From Pseudoramibacter alactolyticus ATCC 23263 (lineage in GTDB: Bacteria > Bacillota > Clostridia > Eubacteriales > Eubacteriaceae): a stretch of 64,000 nucleotides of DNA. The translations under genes were made by a program, and so were the position numbers. Each line of letters opens with the position of its first letter. Positions within the stretch are counted from its first letter, which is position 1. The stretch covers positions 647,308 to 711,307 of the forward strand of contig NZ_GL622359.1 in assembly GCF_000185505.1 (NCBI RefSeq), given 5' to 3'. This document shows positions 8,772 through 17,363 of this stretch, piece by piece. Below the pieces are notes generated by a model. The model searched no databases. It was given only the letters and a program-made list of their open reading frames with translations, and was not told the DNA's origin.

Positions 8772-10445
8772 ATGATGAATTACAAAAAATACCGCCGCCA
8801 ATATTTTATGCCCCCGGAACCGTCCAACGATTGGGTTGCCAAGGAATACATCGATCACGCGCCTATCTGGTGTTCTGTCGACTTGCGCGACGGCAATCAG
8901 GCGCTGATCATCCCGATGAGCCTCGAAGAAAAACTGGACTATTTTAATTACTTAGTGAAGGTCGGCTTTAAAGAAATTGAAGTCGGCTTTCCTGCCGCTT
9001 CAGAAACGGAATACGAATTTTTGCGCACGCTGATTGAACGGGACATGATCCCCGACGACGTGACCGTTCAGGTGCTGACTCAGGCCAGAGAGCATATCAT
9101 CAAAAAGACTTTTGAAGCTCTGGACGGCTGCAGAGGGGCCATTGTCCACCTCTACAATTCCACTTCGAAGGCCCAGCGCGAACAGGTTTTTCGCAAGCCA
9201 AAGGACGAAATTTTAAAAATCGCCGTCGATGGTGCCGAGCTCCTCGATCGTCTGGCCAAGGAAACCAATGGCAATTTCCAATTTGAATACTCCCCGGAAA
9301 GTTTCACCGGCACAGAAATTGATTACGCCCTCGATGTGTGCAACGCCGTGCTCGACGTATGGCAGCCCACCCCCGACAACAAGGTCATCATCAACCTCCC
9401 GGTTACCGTTCAATTATCGATGCCCCATGTTTATGCCAGTCAAATCGAATACATGAGCAAGCACCTCAAATACCGCGACAACGTTCTGCTTTCGCTTCAC
9501 CCGCACAACGACCGAGGCTGCGGCGTTGCCGATACGGAATTGGGGCTTCTTGCCGGCGCTGACCGCGTCGAAGGGACGCTTTTCGGCAATGGGGAACGCA
9601 CCGGAAACGTCGATGTGATTACCCTGGCGCTCAATATGTACACCCACGGGGTCGATCCCAAACTTGACTTCAGCAATCTGCCGGAACTGGTGGAAGCCTA
9701 CGAACGCGATACCCGCATGCAAGTTTATGAACGCCAGCCTTATTCCGGGCAATTGGTTTTTGCCGCCTTCTCCGGCTCTCATCAGGATGCCATTGCCAAG
9801 GGCATGCATCTGCGGGAAGAAGACCATAAAAACACCTGGGATGTCCCCTATCTCGCCATTGACCCCACGGATATCGGCCGCAGGTACGAAAAGGATGTCA
9901 TTCGCATCAATTCCCAGTCCGGCAAAGGCGGCATCGGCTATGTGCTCGAACAGAAATACGGTTTTAATCTGCCAAAAAAAATGCGCGAAAACTTTGGATA
10001 TGCAGTCAAAGACGTTTCAGACCATGCCCACAAAGAACTCATGCCGGACGAAGTCTATCAGATCTTTATGGATACCTATGTCAATAAAGAAGACTACTTC
10101 GGCATCCCAAAAGCGCATTTTGAACAATTGGAGAACGGACGGATCCGTGCCCATTTAACCATCAATAATGAGGGGGATATCGGTGACTATGAGGAAGACG
10201 GAAACGGCCGTATCGACGCGGTGTTTAACACGGTCATCCGCCACATCCACACCCCCATCGTCGACCTGGCCTACAGCGAACACGCATTGGAAAGCGGTTC
10301 AAAGGCTCGGGCAGTGGCTTATATCGGCTTAACCCTCGGCGATGGGCGCATTGTGTGGGGGGCCGGCATCGACAACGATATTATCGTCGCGTCGATCAAG
10401 GGCCTTGTCTCCGCCATCAACCAAATCGGCCCTGAAAAGGCTTAA
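8772..10445 (+). CDS. leuA: 2-isopropylmalate synthase
   Basis: Condenses acetyl-CoA with 2-oxoisovalerate, the first committed step of leucine biosynthesis. 557 residues, matching the longer LeuA type 2 family (also found in yeast and actinobacteria) rather than the roughly 510-residue E. coli type. The TIM-barrel shows the metal and catalytic region SVDLRDGNQAL near residue 40, and HPHNDRGC with the HxH metal ligands near 240. Catalytic-domain elements GNGERTGNVD follow, and the C-terminal regulatory domain for leucine feedback covers the last 130 residues or so. The frame is open from 8700, inside the T-box terminator; ATG 8772 is chosen for AGGAGG at 8758-8763. Controlled by the T-box upstream; no other leu genes follow. 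Confidence 0.95.
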   Translation: MMNYKKYRRQYFMPPEPSNDWVAKEYIDHAPIWCSVDLRDGNQALIIPMSLEEKLDYFNYLVKVGFKEIEVGFPAASETEYEFLRTLIERDMIPDDVTVQVLTQAREHIIKKTFEALDGCRGAIVHLYNSTSKAQREQVFRKPKDEILKIAVDGAELLDRLAKETNGNFQFEYSPESFTGTEIDYALDVCNAVLDVWQPTPDNKVIINLPVTVQLSMPHVYASQIEYMSKHLKYRDNVLLSLHPHNDRGCGVADTELGLLAGADRVEGTLFGNGERTGNVDVITLALNMYTHGVDPKLDFSNLPELVEAYERDTRMQVYERQPYSGQLVFAAFSGSHQDAIAKGMHLREEDHKNTWDVPYLAIDPTDIGRRYEKDVIRINSQSGKGGIGYVLEQKYGFNLPKKMRENFGYAVKDVSDHAHKELMPDEVYQIFMDTYVNKEDYFGIPKAHFEQLENGRIRAHLTINNEGDIGDYEEDGNGRIDAVFNTVIRHIHTPIVDLAYSEHALESGSKARAVAYIGLTLGDGRIVWGAGIDNDIIVASIKGLVSAINQIGPEKA

Positions 10446-10464
10446 CAATTGCAAAACTATGACA

Positions 10465-10508
10465 AATAAAAATCGCCAGCTCACATTGATCTGGTGGTTT
10501 TTATTTTT
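10465..10508. terminator. Bidirectional terminator after leuA
   Basis: AAAATCGCCAG...CTGGTGGTTTTTATTTTTT forms a hairpin with a T-run on the plus strand and an A/T-rich tail on the other side. It separates leuA from the converging thioesterase gene. Confidence 0.75.
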
Positions 10509-10513
10509 TGTCT

Positions 10514-11242
10514 TTAAAATTGCAATTGCAGTTGCGTGAGCAATGTCTCATTGGCATTGAAGATATCAACCCGATAACAATTCGGAGCGATCTCCCGATC
10601 CTTCACGGTAACCACATCCCCATAGAGGGCCTGTTCTTTAAAGACGATATCCAGCGTCTTTAACGTTCTGGTTTGAAGTACCACAGCCGGCAAACACGCC
10701 AACGCCCAAGCCAAATAGCACACATTGTTTACGTGACCGTTATAGTCAATATCCAAATAGCGCACGCTAAACTGACGCACATTTTCCCAATCTTTGATTC
10801 TCGCCAACCGCGGCATTTTAAACCTTGGCCCCTGATCTTCCACATCATAAACCGCATTGATCGGCACTTCATTAACGCGGACAATGTGATTCTGCCGACG
10901 GTCCACCATCATCCAATGAGACTGGCCATCCACCATGTGCTCCCCCGATTGATTTTTCAAAAAAAATCCGCGATGGGCCGTAAACCCTTTAAAGGCCGAG
11001 GCCCAGGTCCCCAGCTGCAACTGATCCAGAAACCGGGGCATCTGCCAAAAATCGACATGATACTTTACGACGATCCATGTCAGATCCAACGCACTGAGCT
11101 CATAAGGCCCGGCTTTTAAAGACGCGCTGTGCTCCAGCGAAATCTGCTGAAAATAATTCATCACGGCAACCGGCGACAAATGATGATCCTCCAGGCAGTC
11201 ATATGTCGCAATGGCCTGCGGCCTCTCAAAAATCTTTCCCAT
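10514..11242 (-). CDS. Acyl-ACP thioesterase (FatA/FatB family)
   Basis: Hydrolyses acyl-acyl carrier protein to free fatty acid, a cytoplasmic reaction of lipid metabolism. 242 residues in a double hot-dog layout: first half with FQQISLEHSASL and LTWIVVKYHVDF, second half with RYLDIDYNGHVNNVCYL. The latter contains the conserved DxNxHVNN catalytic region (Asp, Asn and His). Such bacterial enzymes occur in anaerobic Firmicutes, where they have been studied as releasers of medium-chain fatty acids. Its ribosome site lies after the gshA stop with 11 bases between the genes, so it is probably co-transcribed with gshA. Confidence 0.87.
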   Translation of the reverse strand: MGKIFERPQAIATYDCLEDHHLSPVAVMNYFQQISLEHSASLKAGPYELSALDLTWIVVKYHVDFWQMPRFLDQLQLGTWASAFKGFTAHRGFFLKNQSGEHMVDGQSHWMMVDRRQNHIVRVNEVPINAVYDVEDQGPRFKMPRLARIKDWENVRQFSVRYLDIDYNGHVNNVCYLAWALACLPAVVLQTRTLKTLDIVFKEQALYGDVVTVKDREIAPNCYRVDIFNANETLLTQLQLQF

Positions 11243-11253
11243 AAGTCACCCTG

Positions 11254-12696
11254 TTATTCGGCCGCAATGCGGCGTCCCGGGAGTGCCGGCCCGTCGTATT
11301 GTGCAAGCCACGCATCACCCTTTTGCAAACCCAATTGCGTCGCAACTTTGCTTTCGATTCGATACTCTGCTGCCAGTGCCAGGTTTGTTTCAAGAAAACT
11401 CATCTCCTTGATAGATGCGTTCAATTTAGCAGCATAAGTCGTTTCCGGATGGGTTATACGACGTCTTATTGTTTTAAGCATTTTCTGTCGGCCCAACGAC
11501 AAGCGATCATCCATGTCCAGCATTTCATCAATTAATTCAAGGGCCCAGGTTTTAAAACCAACTGCTTCCCCATCCCGGCTCAGCATTAAATCGTCGCAAA
11601 ATCCGCGCTCGGCTGCCAGGTTTTCATTGCGAACGGCTTCTACCTGAACGGCCGCAAAATCCGTATCCGATTCTGGCTTTAGCAAACAATAGAGCATCAT
11701 TTGATGCATGAGCTGCATATCAATCAGACTGATGCCGCATTTATCAAAAGGATTGAGATCCATCGTGCGCATTTCGATATAGTCGATCCCATCCTTTGCC
11801 AGCGAATGCAGCCAATCCTTGGGATCCTTGGGCTTCAGGCGCACCTGCGCGTACAATTCCTTCGGCTGGGAAAGTTTTCCCTCCTGCACAAATGCGGCCA
11901 CATCACCCGCAAAATGTACACAGCTATCGTAACGCGGATACAGCGGGTCAATGTTTTTATACCCGGTTGTCCCGTTGCGATAACTGGGACCTGCCTCACT
12001 GAAATGCCCTTGGGCGCCATCCTGATTGGGCATAAGCCGCAGACACTCCTTTGCAAAAGTCGCATGGGCAGCCGAAGTGGCACCGCTCAGATAGATTATC
12101 AGCCAACGATAACGCAGATAATTGCGGGCTATTTTTAAATAAAGTTCATCTTTAAACGCTTGATAAGAAAGTGAGCTCTCCTTTTGTTTTGCGTCACAAT
12201 ACAACGTCTTAATCGTTTCTTCCGCCAAAGAATAATTGAAGTGAATCCCCGAAAGCATTTGTTTCTGGGCACCGTATTTTTGGGCTAAGCCCCGGCGATA
12301 AAGCATTGAAGCTTCCGCATCGGGGGCTCCTTCATAATGCGCAATGGGAATTTGATCTAACGGCGGCAAAACGCAAGGCATCGAATTGGGCCAAAAAAAT
12401 TCGCCCCGGGGCAACGCGATTTCCACCAAGTCCGTCAAATGGGACAAAAGCTGATAAGTTTTTTCAACACTGCTTAACGCCGGTGTGACAATTTCAATTT
12501 GGCTTTCCGAAAAATCCGTCGTGATCAGTGGATTGGTTAACTTATTGCCAAAAACGGCAGGGTGCGGTGTCAAAGCCAACGCCCCGTCTGCTTTCACCCG
12601 CAGTCCTTCGCGCTCAATGCCAAAAGAGCCGGCCAGTAAAGCATCTGAAGATACAACGCGTTGAATATTTTCAATTGTAAAATAATCTTTCATCAT
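11254..12696 (-). CDS. gshA: Glutamate-cysteine ligase, stand-alone
   Basis: Makes gamma-glutamylcysteine from glutamate and cysteine with ATP, the first step towards glutathione. 480 residues. Motifs of the GshA (E. coli/GshAB N-terminal) family are visible: FGIEREGLRV (residues 25-34), SESQIEIVTP, SGIHFNYS, YLSGATSA, PSYRNGTTGY and DYIEMRTMDLNPFDKCGI. The C-terminus ends about where the GshA part of bifunctional GshAB proteins ends, and no ATP-grasp domain follows. No gshB is present in the window. The gene may therefore make only gamma-glutamylcysteine, or depend on a distant synthetase. The start may be the first or second of two adjacent Met codons. Confidence 0.88.
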   Translation of the reverse strand: MMKDYFTIENIQRVVSSDALLAGSFGIEREGLRVKADGALALTPHPAVFGNKLTNPLITTDFSESQIEIVTPALSSVEKTYQLLSHLTDLVEIALPRGEFFWPNSMPCVLPPLDQIPIAHYEGAPDAEASMLYRRGLAQKYGAQKQMLSGIHFNYSLAEETIKTLYCDAKQKESSLSYQAFKDELYLKIARNYLRYRWLIIYLSGATSAAHATFAKECLRLMPNQDGAQGHFSEAGPSYRNGTTGYKNIDPLYPRYDSCVHFAGDVAAFVQEGKLSQPKELYAQVRLKPKDPKDWLHSLAKDGIDYIEMRTMDLNPFDKCGISLIDMQLMHQMMLYCLLKPESDTDFAAVQVEAVRNENLAAERGFCDDLMLSRDGEAVGFKTWALELIDEMLDMDDRLSLGRQKMLKTIRRRITHPETTYAAKLNASIKEMSFLETNLALAAEYRIESKVATQLGLQKGDAWLAQYDGPALPGRRIAAE

Positions 12697-12751
12697 TAAT
12701 GATCATCTCTTTCAAATCATACCTATCATTTTGATTGGTATAATTCGCTTG

Positions 12752-12776
12752 AAAAAAGCTGCCAAAGGCAGCTTTC
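12752..12776 (-). terminator. Terminator after the HicB-like gene
   Basis: On the minus strand AAGCTGCC-TTT-GGCAGCTT is followed by a T-run. It ends transcription of the HicB-like gene before gshA. Confidence 0.75.
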
Positions 12777-12798
12777 TTAATTATATCGCGGAGACTTT

Positions 12799-13092
12799 TT
12801 ACACCCAAATCTCTTTTGCTTTGGTGTTGTCCCAATACTGATCGATATCGGTATAAACATATTCGATCACATCGTCACCTTCGGCCTGCATCAAACGCGC
12901 ATTTGAAGGATCCGGAATGGTTTCACGATCCTGAGACTTTTTAACATAATAACGTCCCAGCACTTCTTTGGCTTTTTCAGCCACACTTTCCTTGTCCTCT
13001 CCCGAAAAGGCGGGTACTTCCGGCAAATCCGGGAAGTGGCAGATTATCTTTCCATCTTCAGTGTGATAAACAGCTGGATATATTTTAAGCAT
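12799..13092 (-). CDS. HicB-like protein (orphan antitoxin-type)
   Basis: 97-residue protein beginning MLKIYPAVYHTEDGKIICHFPDLPEVPAFSG, the beta-sheet fold of HicB/UPF0150 antitoxin domains (YPAVYH...FPDLPEV...G). HicB proteins neutralise the HicA mRNA interferase; many carry an added DNA-binding domain, which is not seen here. No HicA reading frame lies on either side: only 37 bases separate it from glf upstream and a terminator follows. It could be an orphan antitoxin acting on a distant toxin or a domesticated regulator. Ribosome site AAGGAG is clear. Confidence 0.7.
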   Translation of the reverse strand: MLKIYPAVYHTEDGKIICHFPDLPEVPAFSGEDKESVAEKAKEVLGRYYVKKSQDRETIPDPSNARLMQAEGDDVIEYVYTDIDQYWDNTKAKEIWV

Positions 13093-13128
13093 TTTCTCTC
13101 CTTCTTACTTTCGTCAACCAAAATAGGC

Positions 13129-14235
13129 TCATGCCAAAATCTGATGGCTTTTTTCAAGAGCGGCTGCGATCACAGCATCCATATCATAATATTTATATTC
13201 ACCCAATCGGCCGCCGAAAACCACATGCGCTTCTTTTTCGGCCAGTTTGCGGTACGCTTCATAAAGGGCGCTGTTCCTTTCGTCATTCACGGGATAATAC
13301 GGTTCATCGCCCGGTTGCCATTCCGAAGAGTATTCCCGACTGATGACTGTTTTCCCCGGATCGGATTTGCCAAACTCAAACCACTTATGTTCGATAATCC
13401 GCGTCCAGGGTGTTTCGCGATCGGTGTAATTAACCGCCGCATTACCCTGAAAATTATCCATATTGAGTTCTTCTGTTTCAAAACGCACCGAACGATATTC
13501 CAAATGCCCGAGTTTAAAGTCGAAATAAGCATCGACGGCGCCCGTGTAAATCACTTGATCGGCCATTCCATCCCAACGGACCTTATCATCAAAATAATCC
13601 TGTTCCAGCCGCACATCAATGCCATCGAGCATGTTTGCAACCATCTGCGTATATCCGCCAATCGGAATTCCCTGATACAAAGCGTTAAAATAATTATTAT
13701 CAAAAGTCAAACGAACCGGCAGTCGCTTGATGATAAAGCTCGGCAGTTCTATGCAGGATCTGCCCCATTGTTTTTCGGTATAGCCCTTGATGAGCTTTTC
13801 ATAAATATCGGTCCCGACCAGGCTGATCGCCTGTTCTTCCAGATTTTTCGGTTTGGCAATACCCGCTTCTTTTCTCTGCTCCGCGATTTTATTCGCCGCT
13901 TCCTGCGGTGTCACCACGCCCCACATTTTATTAAAAGTGTACATGTTAAAGGGCAACGAATAAAGCTCTCCTTTATAATTGGCCACCGGCGAATTGGTAA
14001 AACGGTTGAACGTCGCAAAGTGATTAACATATTGCCATACTGCTTCATTGTTGGTATGGAAGATGTGCGCGCCATAACGATGCACCTGAATACCGGCTAC
14101 CGCCTCTGTATAAACATTGCCGGCGATATGCGGCCGTTTGTCGATCACCAGAACCGATTTCCCCGCTTTTTTCGCTTCCTGCGCAAAAACAGCGCCGTAA
14201 AGGCCTGCGCCGACCACCAGATAATCATATTTCAT
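13129..14235 (-). CDS. glf: UDP-galactopyranose mutase
   Basis: Flavoenzyme that interconverts UDP-galactopyranose and UDP-galactofuranose, the donor for galactofuranose-containing surface glycans. 368 residues. The N-terminus MKYDYLVVGAGLYGAV has the FAD-binding GxGxxG, followed by VIDKRPHIAGN and HRYGAHIFHTNN, a signature of this family. Further on are LPFNMYTFNKMWG and YTEKQWGRS. The start at 14235 is preferred over one five codons upstream because the family begins at MKYDYL and GAGG precedes it. It pairs functionally with galE (UDP-galactose supply) and with GT2 enzymes carrying NTGGAGGF-type motifs elsewhere in the locus. Confidence 0.94.
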   Translation of the reverse strand: MKYDYLVVGAGLYGAVFAQEAKKAGKSVLVIDKRPHIAGNVYTEAVAGIQVHRYGAHIFHTNNEAVWQYVNHFATFNRFTNSPVANYKGELYSLPFNMYTFNKMWGVVTPQEAANKIAEQRKEAGIAKPKNLEEQAISLVGTDIYEKLIKGYTEKQWGRSCIELPSFIIKRLPVRLTFDNNYFNALYQGIPIGGYTQMVANMLDGIDVRLEQDYFDDKVRWDGMADQVIYTGAVDAYFDFKLGHLEYRSVRFETEELNMDNFQGNAAVNYTDRETPWTRIIEHKWFEFGKSDPGKTVISREYSSEWQPGDEPYYPVNDERNSALYEAYRKLAEKEAHVVFGGRLGEYKYYDMDAVIAAALEKSHQILA

Positions 14236-14275
14236 TGGTTTGATCCTCACTCAATACTCTAAAATTAACGCCATT

Positions 14276-14284
14276 ATTATAGCA
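14276..14284 (-). promoter_or_regulatory. Extended -10 promoter of glf
   Basis: Minus-strand TGCTATAAT, an extended -10, lies about 40 bases before the glf start and just after the stop of the small membrane protein gene. It indicates that glf can be transcribed separately from the genes upstream. Confidence 0.5.
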
Positions 14285-14305
14285 CAGAACGATGAGCGAT
14301 GCCAT

Positions 14306-14461
14306 TTAAATCGTCAAGAGCGCTGCGAAACACCAAATGATCAAAGCGACGGCCGCCAACGCGACCAGCACTCGCAATAAGCAACCCGCAATCTTCAGTT
14401 CTATGCGGATGGCCACAAGCAGAATAATCGCCGATAATATAAATGAAAGAAGATTTTGCAT
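14306..14461 (-). CDS. Small two-TM membrane protein, 51 residues
   Basis: Short gene of 51 codons. ATG at 14461 is preceded by AAGGAGG at seven-base spacing, an excellent ribosome site. The product starts MQNLLSFILSAIILLVAIRI, continues with a short ELKIAG turn and a second hydrophobic run (LLRVLVALAAVALIIWCFAALL), so it is almost entirely two membrane helices. It lies 30 bases downstream of the left-handed beta-helix gene on the same strand and is probably in its operon. I do not recognise a family. A competing frame over the same bases (14277-14465) gives a soluble composition without a ribosome site and is rejected. Confidence 0.6.
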   Translation of the reverse strand: MQNLLSFILSAIILLVAIRIELKIAGCLLRVLVALAAVALIIWCFAALLTI

Positions 14462-14491
14462 TCAATCGCCTCCTTCTGTTCTCATAATCTG

Positions 14492-15151
14492 TTAACGCTT
14501 CGGCACCACGGTTCCACTGGCCTTCACAATGTGGTCCGCCGGAATCACCCCGCGCAGAGAGACCGTGGGATAAATATTCGTGCGCGGTCCGATAATCGTC
14601 CCCGGATTTAACACGGCATTACAGCCCACTTCAACCCAATCGCCCACCATTGCGCCAATTTTCCGCAGACCGGTTTCCAATGCGCCCTCTGCTGTTTTGA
14701 TCGTGATATTTTGCCGATCCGCTTTGACATTAGACGTGATGGAGCCGGCCCCCATATGAGCGTGAAAGCCCAGGATGCTGTCGCCCACATAATTATAGTG
14801 CGGTGTTTCTACGTTATCAAACAATATCACATTTTTAAGTTCCGCCGAATTGCCGACCACGCAGTCCGCGCCCACCAGCGCCGACCCGCGGATAAAAGCC
14901 CCGTGACGCACCTGCGTGCGCGGTCCGATGATGGAGGGCGCGCCTAAAAATGCCGACGGCATCACCTCCGCTGTTTTATGCACCCAAACGTGCTCCGCAC
15001 GTTCCTCATACAGCTCAGGGTTCAGATTTTTCCCCGTCGTCACAATCCAATCGGAAAGATCAGCCAAAGCCTCCCAAGGATAAGTCAGCCGTTCGAGGAA
15101 ACCTTTTGCCATGGAATGCTCTAAATCAAACAAATCTTGAATTTTAATCAT
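14492..15151 (-). CDS. Left-handed beta-helix nucleotidyltransferase/acyltransferase-like protein
   Basis: 219-residue protein rich in hexapeptide repeats (for example PSAFLGAPSIIGPRTQVRHG, ALVGADCVVGNSAELKN, AVLNPGTIIGPRTNIYP), which build a left-handed parallel beta-helix. The layout resembles the C-terminal domain of GlmU-type UDP-N-acetylglucosamine pyrophosphorylases but lacks the N-terminal nucleotidyltransferase domain. GAGSITSNVKADRQNI corresponds to the GlmU-like active-site loop. It may acetylate or bind a sugar nucleotide for surface glycan synthesis; the exact substrate is unknown. ATG overlaps the stop of the preceding Wzy-like gene by four bases (ATGA). Confidence 0.7.
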   Translation of the reverse strand: MIKIQDLFDLEHSMAKGFLERLTYPWEALADLSDWIVTTGKNLNPELYEERAEHVWVHKTAEVMPSAFLGAPSIIGPRTQVRHGAFIRGSALVGADCVVGNSAELKNVILFDNVETPHYNYVGDSILGFHAHMGAGSITSNVKADRQNITIKTAEGALETGLRKIGAMVGDWVEVGCNAVLNPGTIIGPRTNIYPTVSLRGVIPADHIVKASGTVVPKR

Positions 15152-16671
15152 GATTGCTCCTCGTCTCTTCGGTAATGTCGCGTGTGACCCGGCCGCCCAT
15201 TCTTTGCGGTCTTTTCATTCGGTGCGGCACGGTCGGCATTGAAAAGGCCAGTCGATGACTTTGTTCGCTGCCGCTTTAAAATATCTTTGGCAATGCGCGC
15301 CGCCTGATCATCCATTTGCTTCGCTCGCCGGACCTCATTCGTGCTGCCACTTGAAGCCGACATCCACCCCTCCGCTTCGGACTTCGCCCGCTCACGGACC
15401 TGTTTCCTGGCCCTTTCGACGGCGGCTTTCTGTTCTTTTCCGGGGCTTGCACCATATTGATTGACCACTGCATTAATTTGATCGACCGGTATGTAGCGTG
15501 TGTGGGCCGTCAATAAATCCCGTTCTTCGCTGGAAGCAAAAAGGGCCACGCCCAGCGCCATCCAGAACGTATTAAAATGCAATCTCATCAAATTCCGATC
15601 GATCATGGCATTCAAAGCCATAAAGGTCAGCACGATCAACAAATAGTATTCTTTTTGTTTCCAGATCTTCCAATAACCCCAGATCAGCACACCTTCGAAG
15701 GCTGCAGAAAGCAAAATCCCGTATTCCTGAAGTACCTGCAAATAAGCACTATCGATATAATTATATGTCGGACTGCTGGAACCGCCGGCAGTCGACATCG
15801 GAAAGGGCCTGGGAAACCATTTAATGCCCCGCGTTACGATTGACACGTGCCCTAATCGCAAACGTCCTGAAAGCCAGCCGTTAAGCGTAGCCAGCCAATG
15901 CACATTGGGATCGTAAATATACGCCAGGTAAATGCTCAGCACACCGAAAATCAACGTCGAAAAAACCATTATCCAGCCAAGCACATGCATATTTTCCAAC
16001 AGCGATGACCGATGCTGCAACAAAAGCACTGTTGCCAGGGCAATACACACCAAAATGAATGGGTTGCGGGAGTCGGTGAAAATAAAGAGGAGAATATTGA
16101 CGGCCAGCAATGTAATCAATGCCGCCTTCCCCAGCGAATTGCGTTTTAAATACACCAACAGCGCCGTAATATTAAACAATAGGGTTGGCGGCAATGACGG
16201 ATAGGTAAAGCCCAAAAAATAACGGGTCCGATCCGGATAGCCCATGACATCGTTGGGAATCACTTTGAGCAAACTGCAAAAAATGACCAACCCCAGCATG
16301 ATGGATGAAATCACAATCGTCATTTTGACAATTTTTTGAAACTCAATATCCCTCGCACTCAAAATAAAAGCAACAATCCAAGTGATCGGATTGGTCACCA
16401 CATCACCGATTGAAAAATTAATCCAGACCAGAATGCCAAAAGCCAAACAAATCCCTAATCTTTCCTGATAAGCATAGGTTCGATTCAAAAACGCTTTTAA
16501 CATTAGCAATAAAATAGCCAATGTCAAGAGTTTGTTAATGGGCCAATTGGGGAAAGTGGAGACAAACCGTGAATTGTTAAGAATAGAAATCACCAGATAA
16601 AGGCCGTATGCCACATAGAATAAATAATCGTTGATGTCATGATTGAGCCAATGAATTGCTTTTTCTTTCAT
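15148..16671 (-). CDS. Wzy-like polysaccharide polymerase with charged C-terminal tail
   Basis: Integral membrane protein of 507 residues with about ten hydrophobic segments over the first 380 residues. It shares signature stretches with two other genes in the window (35794-37015 and 45841-47067): GRLRLGH...WFPRPF and the loop YNYIDSAYLQVLQEYG, typical of an O-antigen polymerase-like (Wzy) family. It likely links repeat units on the outer face of the membrane. Unlike its paralogues, it has about 120 extra C-terminal residues that are hydrophilic and rich in Lys, Arg, Glu and Ala (KEQKAAVERARKQVRERAKS), probably cytoplasmic and partly helical. Translationally coupled to the downstream beta-helix gene. 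Confidence 0.72.
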   Translation of the reverse strand: MKEKAIHWLNHDINDYLFYVAYGLYLVISILNNSRFVSTFPNWPINKLLTLAILLLMLKAFLNRTYAYQERLGICLAFGILVWINFSIGDVVTNPITWIVAFILSARDIEFQKIVKMTIVISSIMLGLVIFCSLLKVIPNDVMGYPDRTRYFLGFTYPSLPPTLLFNITALLVYLKRNSLGKAALITLLAVNILLFIFTDSRNPFILVCIALATVLLLQHRSSLLENMHVLGWIMVFSTLIFGVLSIYLAYIYDPNVHWLATLNGWLSGRLRLGHVSIVTRGIKWFPRPFPMSTAGGSSSPTYNYIDSAYLQVLQEYGILLSAAFEGVLIWGYWKIWKQKEYYLLIVLTFMALNAMIDRNLMRLHFNTFWMALGVALFASSEERDLLTAHTRYIPVDQINAVVNQYGASPGKEQKAAVERARKQVRERAKSEAEGWMSASSGSTNEVRRAKQMDDQAARIAKDILKRQRTKSSTGLFNADRAAPNEKTAKNGRPGHTRHYRRDEEQS

Positions 16672-16706
16672 GTCGGATGTTTTTTTGCCCCTTTTATGCT
16701 TTTCAA

Positions 16707-16746
16707 AAATTAAAGCGATCTATCCTAAAAGATTTAAGATCGCTTT
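16707..16746 (-). terminator. Terminator after the lipoprotein gene
   Basis: Minus strand AAAGCGATCT, a 15-base loop, AGATCGCTTT, then AATTTTTG: a ten-pair perfect stem with a modest T-run. Confidence 0.6.
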
Positions 16747-16779
16747 GTTGTGCAACGTCCATTTAAAATTGTATAGCCA

Positions 16780-17346
16780 CTACCATTTTTTGACAGAAGC
16801 CGTCAGTGATTCGATGGCATGCACCTTTGTCTTCTTGCCATTTTGAATCTTGTAATAAGTCGGTGCTCCGTCTTGATTGTTTACCAGCACGGCTTTGGCA
16901 ATGCTGCTGTATTGAATGCCCGTACATTCGTCCTCGTCAGACGGCACATCCCCAACCATTTTAAAGATAAATGTCACAACCGGATCGGTTTTTCCTTTCT
17001 CGGTGACGGTAATCGTCGCTTGATGCGATGCCGACGCTTTAGCTTTGCTCACCGAAAACGTATCCGTGTTGAGAACCGATAGATTTTGTTTCACTTCTTT
17101 AGCCAACTGACTTTCTGCCACAGAGCCTTGGAACTGCAAAAAAATATTTTGATACAACGTATTCGTATAATAATTTTGAGCTGATGTCGTTGATGCACTC
17201 TGTGCGGATGCCGTTTTTTCAGACGTCTTTTTCCCGGTTGAACGACTTTTCTGTTGTCGCGGCTGACTGTCGCAAGCGCTGAGCAAGCCAATGCACACCA
17301 TCGTTATCGCTAACGCAAAACCTAATCTTCTATGCTTTTGTAACAT
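16780..17346 (-). CDS. Predicted lipoprotein of unknown function
   Basis: 188-residue exported lipoprotein. The N-terminus LQKHRRLGFALAITMVCIG is a signal peptide ending in the lipobox LLSAC, so Cys is lipidated. A Ser/Thr/Lys-rich linker follows (QQKSRSTGKKTSEKTASAQS). The folded part contains VKQNLSVLNTDTFSVSKAKA and ATITVTEKGKTDPVVTFIFK and ends in NGKKTKVHAIESL. I do not recognise the domain. The start at 17346 has GGAGG six bases upstream; the longer open frame is not used. It lies directly after galE on the same strand. Confidence 0.72.
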   Translation of the reverse strand: MLQKHRRLGFALAITMVCIGLLSACDSQPRQQKSRSTGKKTSEKTASAQSASTTSAQNYYTNTLYQNIFLQFQGSVAESQLAKEVKQNLSVLNTDTFSVSKAKASASHQATITVTEKGKTDPVVTFIFKMVGDVPSDEDECTGIQYSSIAKAVLVNNQDGAPTYYKIQNGKKTKVHAIESLTASVKKW

Positions 17347-17363
17347 CAGCAGCCTCCATTCAT

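Noticed and set aside
13036-14262. 408-codon plus-strand frame opposite glf
   Set aside because: Low-complexity Phe/Ile/Arg-rich translation with no recognisable motif; it is the antisense of a clear UDP-galactopyranose mutase.
14277-14465. 62-codon frame near glf
   Set aside because: It overlaps the better 51-codon frame, has no ribosome site and encodes a composition unlike a real protein.
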